Source of the DNA: Tolypeutes matacus
Lineage: Eukaryota > Chordata > Mammalia > Cingulata > Chlamyphoridae
Reading direction: 5' to 3'
NCBI GenBank assembly: GCA_026826555.1
Contig: JAKSZT010053881.1
Location: 3,410,210 to 3,474,209, forward strand
Length of the DNA stretch: 64,000 bases
Shown here: positions 47,246-59,254 of the stretch, in pieces
Position numbering within the stretch: the first letter of the stretch is position 1
Layout of the letters: every line of letters starts with the position of its first letter
Position numbers and translations under genes: made by a program
Notes under the pieces: model-generated
What the model was told of the DNA's origin: nothing
Seen by the model: the letters and a program-made list of their open reading frames with translations, nothing else
The model's database searches: none

Positions 47246-47922
47246 GTGTTAAATCCCTTGACAATGTATTTGTAATTTAATAGATAATTCCAGTGCTGGT
47301 GATATAAAAAAGTCTACTTATGATACAGATTTCCCTCCCCAGCTCCTTCAAATGTTTATTCTAATAGTAGGTGGAGTTTTCCACTGTCACCAGGGAATTA
47401 ATGAATCAGTAGAACAAGAGATGAGGATTCAAAAATAGGAGTAGTTGAGGATAAGTCTAAATAGGTAAATCCTAAGCAAAAACATGTGTTCTTTATTTGG
47501 AACTCCTTTGATTTGAAGAAAGGAATGACTAATTAATGTGTTTAGATAAAATAAGCTGAAAGTAGACCATTTGGCTGACAAATCAGTAAGAAGAGTAAAA
47601 TAATAATCTGTATATAAAATGATAAGGGCCAGAAGGTTGAGGTATTTGGTATGTATACATACATATATGTATGTTTGTGGGAGGCTGTCTTTGTGTTATA
47701 TGCATGTATAAATATATACATATATGTCATAACTCAAGGATATCAATTCAATAAGATACAGTCTTCTCACAAAGCATAATGGAAATATTCTCCAAGGCAT
47801 CAGTCCTCAAGTTGGGAGTCCAGTATAGGGTATATACTTATTAAGTCCATATGTTTGATTTAGAAATTGCATAAATTTCTTTTTCTTTGCAAACTAATAC
47901 ATTATTTCATTTCTATAACAAG

Positions 47923-48093
47923 GTGCTGATTCTTTAAAAAATGATGGGATCTACTCCAGGTATTTTAAAACTTTTACAGAAAATGGCAGATATAGCTTAA
48001 AAGTACAGGCTCATGGAGGAATGAATGATGCCATGCAAAGATTAAAGCGTCCACTGAATAGCGCTGTCTATATACCGGGCTGAGTGGTGGATG
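47923..48093 (+). pseudogene. CLCA4: CLCA4-like exon 12 with premature TGA
   Basis: A 171-base exon runs from ...tctataacaag to ATG|gtgagt, phase 1 to 1. It reads ADSLKNDGIYSRYFKTF, TENGRYSLKVQAHGG and ends VYIPG-stop-VVD. The TGA at 48081-48083 stands where CLCA proteins have a conserved tryptophan (TGG to TGA). Splice sites and everything else remain good, so this single change ends the protein before the FN3-like and membrane parts. Confidence 0.9.
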
Positions 48094-49144
48094 GTGAGTA
48101 ACTCATAATTGCAGAAATCCAGTGCTTACTTGAAAACTTTTGTGATATTATTAAGTCTTCAAACATTTTATGATTCAAACTACAGCTTTTACCTTTTCTG
48201 GAATGAAGCTCTCAGTCATACAGGGTTTTCCTCCAAATTAATCTAAGCATTGTAACAGTTTCTGACACCTGGTAAACTTTCAAAATATGTTAGCTACTAC
48301 TGACTATTTGGGAGCATCTTACCTATATCAGTAAAGATAAGTCTAATTTTCTTCTCAGGAGGAAGTAATTAGGCCAGTATGTTATGAGCCTAAGAAGAGT
48401 TCAGTGGCAGAATTTATCCTTCAAATTACCTATGCTGTAAAGAAGAATAAATGAGTAAATATTTATTTGAGATGTTTTTATTAAGTCAAAAAAGAAAACC
48501 CACACAAAATATGTGGAGTAAGGTGATGATAATGATTAAGAAGAGTCCTTTGCTAGTTTTCCTTTGTCTTGTTCCTTATTTTGTGACTGTTAGGGGCTAT
48601 CTGGTGGCACTTTGAAGCTAATCAGAAGTATTTCCTTAGCACTTGGAGCAGGGAGGGAGGGAGCTGGTACATGTGGATGGTAGGAGATGGGGGGATTTGC
48701 CGAGGTTTATTCCCAGCTTGGAGATAATTTGGAAGGTAAATAATTCCTTTTAAAAAAGAGGAAGATCTTGAATTATATAACATCATTTCCATTCTGTGCA
48801 CCCTTAATTTCAAAAGAATTCATTATCTGATTCTATCCTGCAAGTTCATGGGCAGGATGCTAAAGGAAGACTGCTTCCACTAATGACTCTATCAACACAA
48901 AGACTGGGTCAATGAATCTCATAACTCTTGAGAAACAGTGTCAACCATGTACAAGTAGTATTTGATTTACCAAACTGCTTATATATTTTCTGACAGAAGA
49001 TGATGAAAAGGAGAATTATTGATACATAACTAGAGAAAAACCAAAGTTCTGCTGAATTAGATATTCCATATTCACACACACACAAAGAAAACCAAACACC
49101 AAGAATTGGAATACTCTATACAGGTCATCAAAAATAATGCTGAT
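48094..49144. other. Intron 12, first part, nothing recognised
   Basis: AT-rich DNA with short frames and no motifs. A (CA)n bit lies at 49072-49085. Confidence 0.5.
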
Positions 49145-51955
49145 AGGAGGAAGAAGGGAAGATGGTGGAGTAGGAAATTCCAGGAATCAGTCCCTCCACC
49201 AGAACAACTATTAAACAGTCAAGAACTGTCTGAATCAACCATTTTGAAACTCCAGTAGAACACTTTAGAGCATCCAAGGAAGAGCAGGAGGGAGGTTGCA
49301 GTGATTACCAGTAAATACCAGTAAATTTCTCCCTCAATTTGGCAGTTAATGGCACCCATAACCTCTGCTCCACCCCCCACCCCCAGCAGACAGCAGTAGG
49401 GCCCAGCCTGTGGTGTAGTTTACTGGTGCTAGAAAGGGACATAAAAATCCATTTCTCCAAGATCTGTAGAGGGCACAGACCAATCACTGATTATAGTTTC
49501 TGATTAGTGACTTTGGATTACAGGGGGCCTGGCTCTGAGGGCAGCCATTGTTCCAAACCACCCTGGACAAAGGCAGTGGAGGAGACTTAAAGATGGCATA
49601 CTTCCTCAAAGCTCCAGAGAATGGTTTAAGGCCTGCATTAGCTAGGTAGGTCAAGAAGGCAAATGGGAACATGGAAGAAGCACCTGGCACTTATCCTGCT
49701 ACTCCCTCATCCCCTCTCCATGGCAATTTGGAGGCCAACAGTGCTCACTTTATAGGTCCTTGGTCTTATTCTGGTTGGGATAGACTAACTTGGGAAACTC
49801 CTCTCTGGTGTACACCCCTCCCAGAATTTGCCCTCCAGGCAAAAGCAGCTTAAAAATTAAAGTAGTATAAGAAATAAATGAGGCAGATGGCCTGTGGCAA
49901 AGGCTTACCTGCTGTATTAGTCAGTCAAAGAGGTGCTGATGCAAAATACTAGAAATCTGTTGGTTTTTATAAGGGGCATTTATGTGGGGTAGAAGCTTAT
50001 AGTTACCAGGCCATAAAGCGCAAGTTACCTCTCTCACCAAAGTCTGTTGCCACATGTTGGAGCAAGATAGCTGCCAACGTGTGCCAAAAGTTCGGCCTTC
50101 CTGGGTTCCTCTCTTCCTGGGGCTTGAGTCTCTCTGGGCTCAGCTGCTCTGCTTCTCTGTGTGCTTTCTTCCTGGGCTCCAGCTCAAAAAAACTCCAGCT
50201 AACTCTTGTGCCTTGTCATTTTCTCTGTCAGTCCCCACCCACCAAGGGGGCAGGGACTCAATGTTCTACTGACGTGGCCAAATCAAAGCCTTAATCACTA
50301 TTTAATCAAGTAAAAGTGAAACCTCTGAATCAAATACACTCTAATATGCCCAGAGGAAAAGACCAATTTACAAACATAATCCAATATCTCTTTTTGGAAT
50401 TCATAAACAATACCAAACTGCTATACCTGCTTTAAGTCTGGCAGTGGAACAATGGGGACAAGGAGAAAGTATGTCTCCTGGGAAGTAGAAGGGGCATTCA
50501 AACTCTTGTGTATAGGGGAACTCCTAAGTCCACCAACAAGCACAAGCCCAGGATAAGACACAGGCCCAGAAAAGACAGGGTGGACCCTATAGTTTGAATT
50601 TGCCTTGGGCAGACTTTGCTGATAGGGGGGCTGACACCCAAGAAAATCTCTGTCATATCCCCAACTGGATACAGATTCAAGAAACACACATATCAGAAAA
50701 TAAATCATAGAGTTAAAATTTTAAATATTAAATGTAGTGTGCAACATAGGATTAGAAGACAAAGAACAAGAAGTTATGGCCCATCCCAAGGAAGAGGATA
50801 AAAATCCAGAAAACATCAATGAAGAAGACCAGACAGTAGACATACTGGACACAGACTTTTAAAAAAAGATCCTCAACATGCTCAAGGAGATGAAGGAAAA
50901 TACAATGAAAGGCTAAAGGATATCAGGGAAATAATGAATGAACAAGATTAGAATCTCAATAAAGAGATAAAAATTTTAAAAGAAACCAAACAGAACTATT
51001 GGAGTTGAAGACCACAATAACTGAAATGAAAATTTCCCAAGAGGGTTTTAATAGCAGATTGGAGCTGGCAAAATAAAGAATCAGCAAACTCAAAGACAAG
51101 ATAATTGAAGTGAGTCAGGCTGAGGAGCAGAAAGGAAAACAACTTAGAAAAAAGCAAAAATAGCCTAAGAGAACTCTGGGAGACTATCAAGCTTATAATA
51201 TACACAATATGGTAGTCCCAGAAAGAGAAGAAAGAGAAAAACTTGGTAAAAAAAAAAAAAAAAAAGTGTGAATACGTACCTCCAAAAAGCCCAGAGAACA
51301 CCAAACAAGATAAACTTGAACAAAAAAAGTGCCCTATCACATACTGATCAAAGTGTCAAATGCAAAGGACAAGGAGAGATTTCTGAAAGCTACAAGAGAA
51401 AAGCTATGTGTTATGTACAGTGAGTCCCAATTAAATTAAGTATCAATTTCGCATCAGAAACCACGAAGACAAGAAGGCAGTGGGTTGAAATACTTAAAGT
51501 GCTGAAAGAAAACAATTGCCAACCAAGAATTTTATATCTGGTGAGCTCTTCTTTCAAAAGTGATGGAGAAATTAAGACATAAGCAGATAAACAAAAGCTG
51601 AGGGAATTCATCATCACTAGACCTGCCCTACAAGAAATGCTAAAAAGAGTTCTTCAGACTGAGAGAAAGGACATTAGACAATGGTTTAAAGCATCATAAA
51701 GAAATAAAGACCACCTGTATGGGATGCAGCAAAGGTAGTGCTGAGAGGTATACTCTAAATGCTTACATTAAAAAAGAAGAAAGACTTCAAATCAGAGACC
51801 TGAGCTCAAGGCGGGAACACACCCAAAGCCTTTCTACAAAGCCATCACCCTTACACCAAAGCCAAATAAAGATACTACAAGACCCATCTTCTTTACTCAC
51901 AACACCCATCATATCTACAAGATTTCATAGAAGCTGAACAAAACTAAAACCGCTA
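49145..51955 (+). mobile_element. Older LINE-1 (L1-D), 5' part, internally deleted
   Basis: The 5' end reads GGGAAGATGGTGGAGTAGG. A 5' UTR follows to about 50770, split by the LTR at 49913-50425. Then comes an ORF1 of an older type beginning MAHPKEEDKNPENINEEDQT at about 50776, broken by many stops and running to about 51700. A short ORF2 piece after 51715 (KKEERLQIRDLSS) jumps to KPNKDTT-like text at 51870. It is not capable of movement. Confidence 0.75.
49913..50425 (-). mobile_element. Solo MaLR-like LTR, copy 5, inside L1-D
   Basis: It is read on the minus strand and ends TGACTAATACA at 49913. An exact 5-bp duplication CCTGC flanks it (49908-49912 and 50426-50430). It interrupts the LINE-1 5' UTR, so it is younger. 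It is slightly shorter than copies 3 and 4, with an internal deletion. Confidence 0.92.
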
Positions 51956-53550
51956 CTGTTCAGATATTAACCCAAAATTAGCTTAGCATTCCAAAGAGCA
52001 TTCCTGACTTGAAAGAGGTTCAAATATAAAATTTATTCAATTGTGTTTGTGTACTATTAGTTCGGCATGTTGGCAAATCAAACCATTAAAAAAAATAGAA
52101 GAAAATATTGGAATCTTGACACATCTCGGGAACAGCAGAGGTCACTGGAATATGTGGAAGACTTAAAGGCTCAAAATATGTGGGAAGAGAGGAAAGAGGA
52201 GAAGGGTTTATCTTAGTATAAGGAAAATGAGGGATTTATGACATAAAAGCCCTGTGTTACAGGTCTTGATATAGTACTAACTTGCTATATGATTTATTAT
52301 GGGTCTTCTGAAGGTAAGACACCCATTACCAAGTTTGGAAATTATGTTATTTGGAAAAACAGATCAAGTAAGTTAACCTGTCAGGGCCTCAGTTTCACCC
52401 CCTTTAAAATGAGGACTTTAGATTATTTTGTTTACTTTAGATTATCTCTAACATTCTGTCATGTCTTGGGTACCTTCAAATGACTTACAAACAGTTTCCA
52501 GTTTCTCCTTGATTTGGTAGGCTGACTTAGGTAGCTTTACCTTTGGTCTAACACAATTTAGCTGACTTGACATTGAATCAGGAAAAAGATTGGCAGAGGA
52601 GACAATCTGCAAAAATACCTGCTAAGTGGGTCTTTTTTCATACCACTAGGATAGTTGCCTGGAGTTAACAGCTGATAAAACTTAAATATATTGGTCCTAA
52701 AATGAGCGGTGCCATATTGATAATACAGAATATAATTACAGAAGGTTAGATATTTAAATCAAGCAAATTGCTGTCATGTAAAATTATTCAGCATTTCAAA
52801 AAACATTGGTAAATTCAGAATTAGAGAGTATATTCAAATAAATATTTCTAATTTGAATCTCTACTTCACCAATCCATATTTCATACCACTCTTTACTTAA
52901 AATTCCAATTTCAAGTTACTGTGCCAATCAAAATCTTGCTAGAACTTTTTAAATGAAGCTAGATTATAAAAAATTGTATTCTATCCACCAATTTTTCAAA
53001 GACATGTTAACTTTGAGATATATTTTAGGTCAAAGTAAAGATGTCAAGTAGAATTTTGACTACTATATGAGGCATAGGGAAAGATTTGAACTTGAAGTAT
53101 AAATACAGGAGTTCTCAGTAAGTAAATGGTATTTGAAATCACGGGATTGGCTTTTCAATAGGAATTTATATGCCAAAGTAGTACAGAGCTAGCAAAGTGT
53201 TACCTTTAAGCATCTCTATTTCTTCTTTCTATACTTCTCTTCCCATATAGCTCAGGTTCCCAATCATCATCTACCTCATCTCTTTCATTTGCCTGTATAT
53301 TCTCACTTTCTGTCAAAGTTAGGATTTCTATCACCTTAAAGAAGATGGTTCATGGTAGATTTTAATCATATATATTAATCACATCCAATGTGTTAATTAG
53401 TATTTCTCCCTTCCCAGATAAAATGACACTGGTTAAAGTCAGGTTTACAAATAGCAGATAAGGGGAAATTTCTCCTTATAGAAGTATTTCAGTTTTTTTT
53501 TTTTCTTTTCTTTTTTTTTTTAAGTAGGAATGATTGAATTATCATTAGAA
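51956..53550. other. Intron 12, middle; one weak MIR
   Basis: At 52290-52480 a MIR-like centre is seen (AAGTTAACCTGTCAGGGCCTCAGTTTCACCCCCTTTAAAATGAGGAC). The rest shows nothing I can name, apart from T-rich runs at 53490-53520. Confidence 0.5.
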
Positions 53551-53551
53551 T

Positions 53552-54022
53552 ATGACCGTTTTTTTAAAGGATTTATTTATTTATTTACTTTTTACCCATT
53601 TTAAACCTTCCCCCGCCCCGCCCCACCCCGCCCCATATTTGCTGTTTTTGTGTCCGTTCGTTGGGCAATTCTCTGTGTCCATTTCCTGCCCTCTCCCCTC
53701 ATCCTTCTCCTCCAGTCTTCACCAGAATTCAATTCTGGGAACCTCCGCTGTGGGAGAGAGGCATTCTGCCACCTGCTCCACCTCAGTTCCTGGTTTTTCA
53801 GTGCATCTTGTCTTGGCTCCCCCCTGCGTCTCTCTCCTGTTATGTCATCATCTTGCTGCGTGGTTCGGCAGGGCCTAGGGGCTCACCTGCTCGCAGGGCC
53901 TGACGGTGCGCCCGCACACCTTCTATATTTTTCTTTATTTTACCGAGAGGTCCCAAGGATCGAACCCAGGTCCGTCCATATGGGAAACGGACACCCAACC
54001 ATTTAAGCAACATCCACCCTCG
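53552..54022 (-). mobile_element. DAS-type SINEs, long form with a nested or adjacent short form
   Basis: The left part (53552-53920) is a long-form SINE on the minus strand, with its AAATAAATAAATAAATCC tail seen as T-rich bases at 53565-53590. The right part (53930-54022) is a short-form SINE (GGTTCGATCC B box, ACCGAGAGGTCCC joint) like those at 10945 and 35214. Imperfect flanks GAATATGACCG and GAATATCGTC may be the outer duplication. Confidence 0.8.
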
Positions 54023-54069
54023 TGAATATCGTCATTTTTGCTACCCTTAATGGATGAATGGATCTAAGA

Positions 54070-54742
54070 GAAACAATCAGATTTTCTGTCTCCGGATGAA
54101 ACAATACACCACCACCTATGAATAAGTGACAAAAAAAGAACATAATCTAATCAAGCCTCTAAATCCAATTACCAATTTACAATTTACAGGAAATATCGAG
54201 AATAGAAAAATGTTTTAAAGAGCACGTTAAATGACACCACATGGACACAACTCTAATTGGGAGGAAACTATGCAGAACCAAATTGCAAAGAAAAAATAGA
54301 GTTGTAGAAGAAACCTAAAAATTAAAAGAGACATGAGCTGTATTAACCAATTGGAATATATTACTTTAATTGTATCCTGATTCAAATAAGCATCTGAAAA
54401 ACAACAAATGTTTATATTATTTATGAGACAAATGGAAATTTGGACACTGACAGGATATTTGATGGTATTATGTACATATTGTTAATTGTGTTTACATGAT
54501 AATATTGTGGCTGTTATTTTTAAAAGTCCCCATTTTTTAGAAATGTTTCCTGAAACATTTACAGACAAAATGATATGCCTGGATTTGCTTCCAAATAATA
54601 TGGAAGGGGAAGTATATAGGAGTAGAGATGAAACAAAATTGCCTATGAGTTAATAATTGATGAAGCCAGATGATGAATACATGGGATCATTACACTGTTC
54701 TATCTACTTTTGTTTATTTTTGGAATTTTCATAATAAAAAGA
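54070..54742 (+). repeat. LINE-1 3' UTR of an old L1M type
   Basis: GGACACTGACAGGATATTTGATGGTATTA, then AAATGATATGCCTGGATTTGCTTCCAAATAAT and ATACATGGGATCATTACACTGTTCTATCTACTTTTG, ending TTTTCATAATAAAAAG. This is the standard 3' end of ancient mammalian LINE-1s. Confidence 0.85.
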
Positions 54743-55183
54743 AAAACAACCAAAAAAGATACCATAAGAAAAGAAAATTATAGGCCAATATCTCTTATGA
54801 ATATAGGTGCAAAAATCTTCAACAAAATACTAGTAAACCAAATCTAACAGCACATTAAAAGATTTATACACCGTGATCAAGTGGAATTTATCCTAGGTAG
54901 GCAAGAGTGGTTCAACATAAGTCAATCAATTAATGTAATATGCCAAATTAAAAGAATGAAGAAGAAAAAGTCACATGATCAGCTCAATTGATTCAGAGAA
55001 ATCATTTGACAAAATCCAGCACCCTTCTTGATAAAAAATACTTTGAAAACTAGAATTAAAAGGAAACTTCCTCAACGTGATAAAGGGCATATGTGAAAAA
55101 AACTACAGGTAACATAATGCTCAGTGGTGAAAAATGGAAAACTTTCTCTCTAAGATCAGGAACAAGAGAGATGCCCACTATCA

Positions 55184-55258
55184 CTAATTGCTCTGGTTAG
55201 AACTTCCAGCATTATATTATTCCAGTCTAATACTGGAAGTTCTAACCAGAGCAATTAG
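55184..55258. repeat. 31-bp inverted repeat with 13-base loop
   Basis: Arms 55184-55214 and 55228-55258 are reverse complements with one mismatch; the core is TTGCTCTGGTTAGAACTTCC and its complement. The right arm is normal LINE-1 ORF2 text, so the left arm is a copied inverted version. Confidence 0.95.
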
Positions 55259-56349
55259 GCAACAAATTAGGCAATAAAAAAGAAATTAAAAGTATCCACA
55301 TTGGGAAGGAAGAAGTAAAACTTTCCCTATTTGCAGATGACATAATCCTAAATACAGGATATCCTGAAAATTTCATAAGAAAGCTTTAAGAGCTAATAAA
55401 TGAATCAGCAAAGTAGTGGGCTACAAGATCAACACCCAAAAAATCAATAGTGTTTACAATAGCAATGAACAATCAGAAGAAGAAATCAAGAAAAAAGTTC
55501 CATTTGCAATAGTAACTAAACAATCCAATATCTAGGAATAAATCTAACCGAAGATGTAAAGGACTTGTACACAGAAAACTACAAGACCTTGCTAAATGAA
55601 ATTTTAAAAAGATCTAAATAATGGAAGGACATTCCATGTTTATGGACTGGAAGACTAAATATTGTTAAGATGTCAATTCTACCCAAAGCTATTAACAAAT
55701 TCAACACAATTGCAATCAAAATTCCAACAACTTTCTTTGCAGAATTGGAAAAGCCAATCATCAAATTTATATGGAAGGGTAAGGGGCCCTGAATAGTCAA
55801 AGCCATCTTAAAAAATAAGAATGAAGTTGGAAGACTCACACTCCCCTATCTTAAAATTTATTACAAAGCCACAGTAATCACAACAGCAGGTGCAGGCACA
55901 AGGACAGACATATATGCCAATGGAATCAAATGGAGAGCTCCGAAAACAACCCTCACATTTATGACCAGCTAATTTTTGACAAGTGGGCAAAGAACACTCA
56001 ATTGGGAAAGAATAGTCTCTTGAACAAACAGTGCTGGAAAAAAATGGATCTCCATTTGCAAAGGAATAAAAGTGGACCCCAACCTCATACCATAAACAAA
56101 ATTCAACTGAAACTGGATCAAAGACCTAAATATAAGAGCCAGAACTATAATACTCCTAGAAGAAAATGTAGGGAATCATCTCCAGGATCTTGTGTTAGGC
56201 AATGGTTTCATAGAGTTTAAACCCAAAGCACAAGCAACAAAAGGAAAAAATAGACAAATGGGACCTCATTAAAATTAAAAAGCTTTTGCACCTCAAAGGA
56301 GTTTTTCATGAAAATAAAAAGACAACCTGCAGTGTAGGCGGAAAATATA

Positions 56350-56820
56350 TGTTTTAGTTTCCTAGGCTCCTTAAAGCAAATACCATGAACTGGTTTGGCT
56401 TAACCAATGGGAATTTATTTGCTAATAGTTAAAGTTTGGGGAAATGTCCAAATTAAAGCATCATTAAGGTGATGCTTTCTCCCTAAAGACAGGCTGCTGG
56501 TGATCCTTAGCTCCTCTGCCACATGGAAAGGCACATGGAGGCATCTTCTGGTCTCTTCCTTCTCTCCCAAGTTTCATTGCTTTCAGCTGCTTGAGTCTGT
56601 GGTTTTCTCTTTGTTTGAATTTGCATTCTTTTATAAAGGTAAGAGGATTAAGATTAATTCTGATTAAGGTGAGTCAATTAGAATAAATCTTAACTGAAGT
56701 AGCTTTAACTTAACAGAAAGTCTTCCTTTCAATGGGTTCACACCCAGAAGAATGGATTAATTTTAAGAACATGTTTTTCTGGGGTATATAATGCTCCAAA
56801 CCACCACACCATATATCTAA
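56350..56820 (-). mobile_element. MaLR-type solo LTR inside L1-G
   Basis: TTTAGTTTCCTAGGCTCCTTAAAGCAAATACCATGAACTGG at the left is the reversed end of an MLT1-like LTR. ATATA occurs at both edges (56345-56349 and 56821-56825), a candidate 5-bp duplication. LINE-1 ORF2 text stops at AAAATATA and resumes at TCTAATAAGCG. This is a different family from copies 1-6. Confidence 0.8.
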
Positions 56821-57058
56821 TAAGCGTTTAATATCCAGAATATATAAAGAAATCCTTCAACTCAACAAAAAAAGAGAGTCAAATAAAAACTGGACAAAAG
56901 ACTTGAATAGATATTTCTCAAAAAAAAAAAAAAAAAAAAAAGACAAATGCCCAAAAAACATATTAAATGGTGTTCAACATTCTTAGTCACTAGGGAAATG
57001 CAAATCAAAACCACAGTGAGATACCATTCACACCACTAGAATGGTTACTATTAAAAAA

Positions 57059-57168
57059 ATGAGGAGCAGATGTAGCTCAAATGGTTGAGCACTTGCTTCC
57101 CATGTGTGAGATCCCAGGTTCTATCCCTGGTACTTCCTAAAAACAAAAACAAACAAACAAATGAAAAA
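57059..57168 (+). mobile_element. DAS-type SINE in L1-G, first of three
   Basis: Head GGAGCAGATGTAGCTCAAATGGTTGAGC with an A box, B box GGTTCTATCCC, then a CAAACAAACAAATG tail. It is close to the tRNA-Ala-like consensus. It sits next to the second SINE, so flanks are unclear. Confidence 0.88.
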
Positions 57169-57177
57169 ACCAACTCT

Positions 57178-57280
57178 CACTGGGGAATGGATGTATCTCA
57201 ATGGTTGAACAACTGCTTCCCATGTACAAGGTCCTGGGTTAAATCCCCAATATCTCCTAAAAAGAGAAGAAAAGAAAATG
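57178..57280 (+). mobile_element. DAS-type SINE in L1-G, second of three
   Basis: Head TGGATGTATCTCAATGGTTGAAC, weakened B box GGGTTAAATCCCC, tail AAAAGAGAAGAAAAG. LINE-1 text resumes at ACAAGTGTTGGAGAGGATGTGG. It is inserted close behind the first SINE, in the same orientation. Confidence 0.85.
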
Positions 57281-57417
57281 ACAAGTGTTGGAGAGGATGT
57301 GGAGAAATAAGAACACTCATACAACACTCATACATTGCTGGTTGGAATGTAAAATGGTGTGGCTCTTGGGGAAAACAGTATGAAAGTTCCTCAGAAAGTT
57401 AAGAATAGAATTACCAT

Positions 57418-57516
57418 TATGAGGAGTGGGTATAGCTCAGTGGTTTGAGCCCTTGCTTCCCATGTGTGAGGTCCCAGGTTCAATTGCCAGTACCTCCTTA
57501 AAAAAAAAAAAAAAAA
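57418..57516 (+). mobile_element. DAS-type SINE in L1-G, third of three
   Basis: Head GGGTATAGCTCAGTGGTTTGAGC, B box GGTTCAATTGCC, A tail 57500-57516. An exact 10-bp duplication GAATTACCAT flanks it (57408-57417 and 57517-57526). Confidence 0.92.
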
Positions 57517-58526
57517 GAATTACCATAAGACCTTTCAATCCTACTTTTAGGTACATAACCCCAAAGAATTGAAAACAGGGACGCTAACAGATATTTTCAC
57601 CCTGATGTTCAAAGCAGCATTATTCACAATTGCCAAAAGATGGAAGCAACTCAAGTGTCTATCAACTGACAAATGAAGAAACAAAATGTGGTATATACAC
57701 ACAATGGAACATTATTCAGCCATAAAAAGGAATGAAGTTCTGATACATACGACAACACGGAGTAACCTTGAACACGTCATGTTGACTGAAATAAGCCAGG
57801 CACAAAATGACAAATAGCGTATGATCTCACTGACACAAAATAATTAGAATAAGCAAACTTATAAGAGTCAGAATCTAGAATATAGATCACCAGGGGATGG
57901 GTTGGGGGTAGGGAATAAGGAATTAAGGCTTAAAATGTACAGAGTTTCTATTTGAGACAATGGAAACATTTTGGTAATGGATGGTGGTAATGGTACTACA
58001 ACATTGTGAATATAATTTACAGCACTGAACTGTATATTTGAATGTGGTTAAAAGTGGAAATTTTAGGTTGTATATGTTACTGGAATAAAAATTTTAAAAA
58101 CATACATGGAACTGCACAATACAAACAATGAATCCTAAGTTAAATCATGGAGTATATTAATAGTACAATTATTAAAATGTACTTTCATAAACTGTAATAA
58201 ATATACCCCACCAATGCAAGGTGTTTATAATAGGGTGGTATATGGGAATCCTGTATTTTATGCTTAATTGTTATGTAAACCCATAATTTCTCTAATAAAG
58301 AAAAAATGCTGAGTAACAGATCTCATAATCTTTCAAAATCATTTATGGGTTACAATTTAAACACATTTTTTTTTCCTTACTGAGCTAACTTCTGACTTCG
58401 TTACATTAGTAAAATGTGACTGTGTATATGAAAAAAAAAAGAAAAGTGGATAGGGGAATTTAATTCATTCAGTTCTGAAAACACTAGTACTGTCAAGCCC
58501 ATTATAAACCAGGATTTTTAATGCAG

Positions 58527-58760
58527 GAAAAATTGGAGGAAACTCACTAAATTCTGAAATTAATGAGGATTCTCAGACAACCCTGGAGAGTTTCAGCAGA
58601 ACAGCATCCAGAAGTACATTTGTGATCTTAGATGTTCCAAATCTTCCTTTGCCTGACTTTTACCCACCAAGTCAAATCACAGACCTTGATGCCAGATCTG
58701 ATGGGAATGAGATCAGTCTAACATGGACAGCACCAGGAGATGATTTTGATGTTGGAAAAG
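58527..58760 (+). CDS. CLCA4: CLCA4-like exon 13: fibronectin-type-III-like domain
   Basis: A 234-base exon runs from ...taatgcag to AAAAG|gtaagg, phase 1 to 1. It reads TTLESFSRTAS, then LPLPDFYPPSQITDLDA and SLTWTAPGDDFDVGK, the FN3-like segment before the C-terminus in CLCA proteins. The frame is open throughout. The acceptor has a poor pyrimidine tract (aggatttttaatgcag), but the boundary fits the family. It lies after 10.4 kb of intron filled with mobile elements. Confidence 0.92.
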
Positions 58761-58775
58761 GTAAGGATAAAGTAT

Positions 58776-58814
58776 TGTGTTTTGTTTTGTTTTGTTTTGT
58801 TTTGTTTTGTTTTC
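58776..58814. repeat. (TTTTG)n simple repeat
   Basis: Seven units of TTTTG follow 15 bases after the exon 13 donor. Confidence 0.9.
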
Positions 58815-58834
58815 ATGGAGACAGAAAGTTCATT

Positions 58835-59040
58835 AGCAGCTACTGTGGGCTATGGGAAGGGGAAAGGGGGAATGACTGCTAATAGGTAGGGGTTTATTTT
58901 GAGGGTAACAGAAATGTTCTGGAATTACATAGGGGTGATAGTTGTACCACTCTGCAAATATACTAAAGTTCACTGAATTGTATACTGTAAACAGGTGAAT
59001 TTTATCTTAATTTTTTAAAATCAAAAATAAATTAAAGAAA
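58835..59040 (+). repeat. LINE-1 3' UTR fragment, old L1M type
   Basis: GTAACAGAAATGTTCTGGAATTACATAGGGGTGATAGTTG, then AAGTTCACTGAATTGTATACTGTAAACAGGTGAATTTTAT matches the 3' end of old LINE-1s. Confidence 0.75.
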
Positions 59041-59254
59041 ATAAGGAAATCCAAATAAAGTTTGGACTTTAATTTTTTTAAAAAAGAAAAGGTCCCGGAC
59101 CCTTCAGGCCACAAAGTGACGTGAGCACAAAGGATTTTTGCTGATTCATCCACCACTAGAAACTCCACCGGAGCTGCCCTGGAGTTGGTGTTTGCTGACA
59201 ACAGCATGGAACAAATTTCGGGGGTGGGGCTGGGTCATTTTAGGAGCTACCTTA

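Larger units (their letters stand above)
54758..58310 (+). mobile_element. 5'-truncated LINE-1 (L1-G), ORF2 part and 3' UTR
   Basis: It starts inside the reverse transcriptase (about the position of [10 protein letters not shown]) and runs through the C-terminal ORF2 to a 3' UTR that ends GGTATATGGGAATCCTG...CTAATAAAGAAAAA. It contains an LTR (56350-56820), three SINEs (57059-57516) and a hairpin at 55184-55258. ORF2 is broken in many places; the longest open piece is 55930-56220. Confidence 0.85.

Noticed and set aside
49145..58310. One single LINE-1 from 49145 to 58310
   Set aside because: An old L1M 3' end (54070-54742) lies between the two halves, and ORF1 and ORF2 parts differ in age; separate insertions are simpler.
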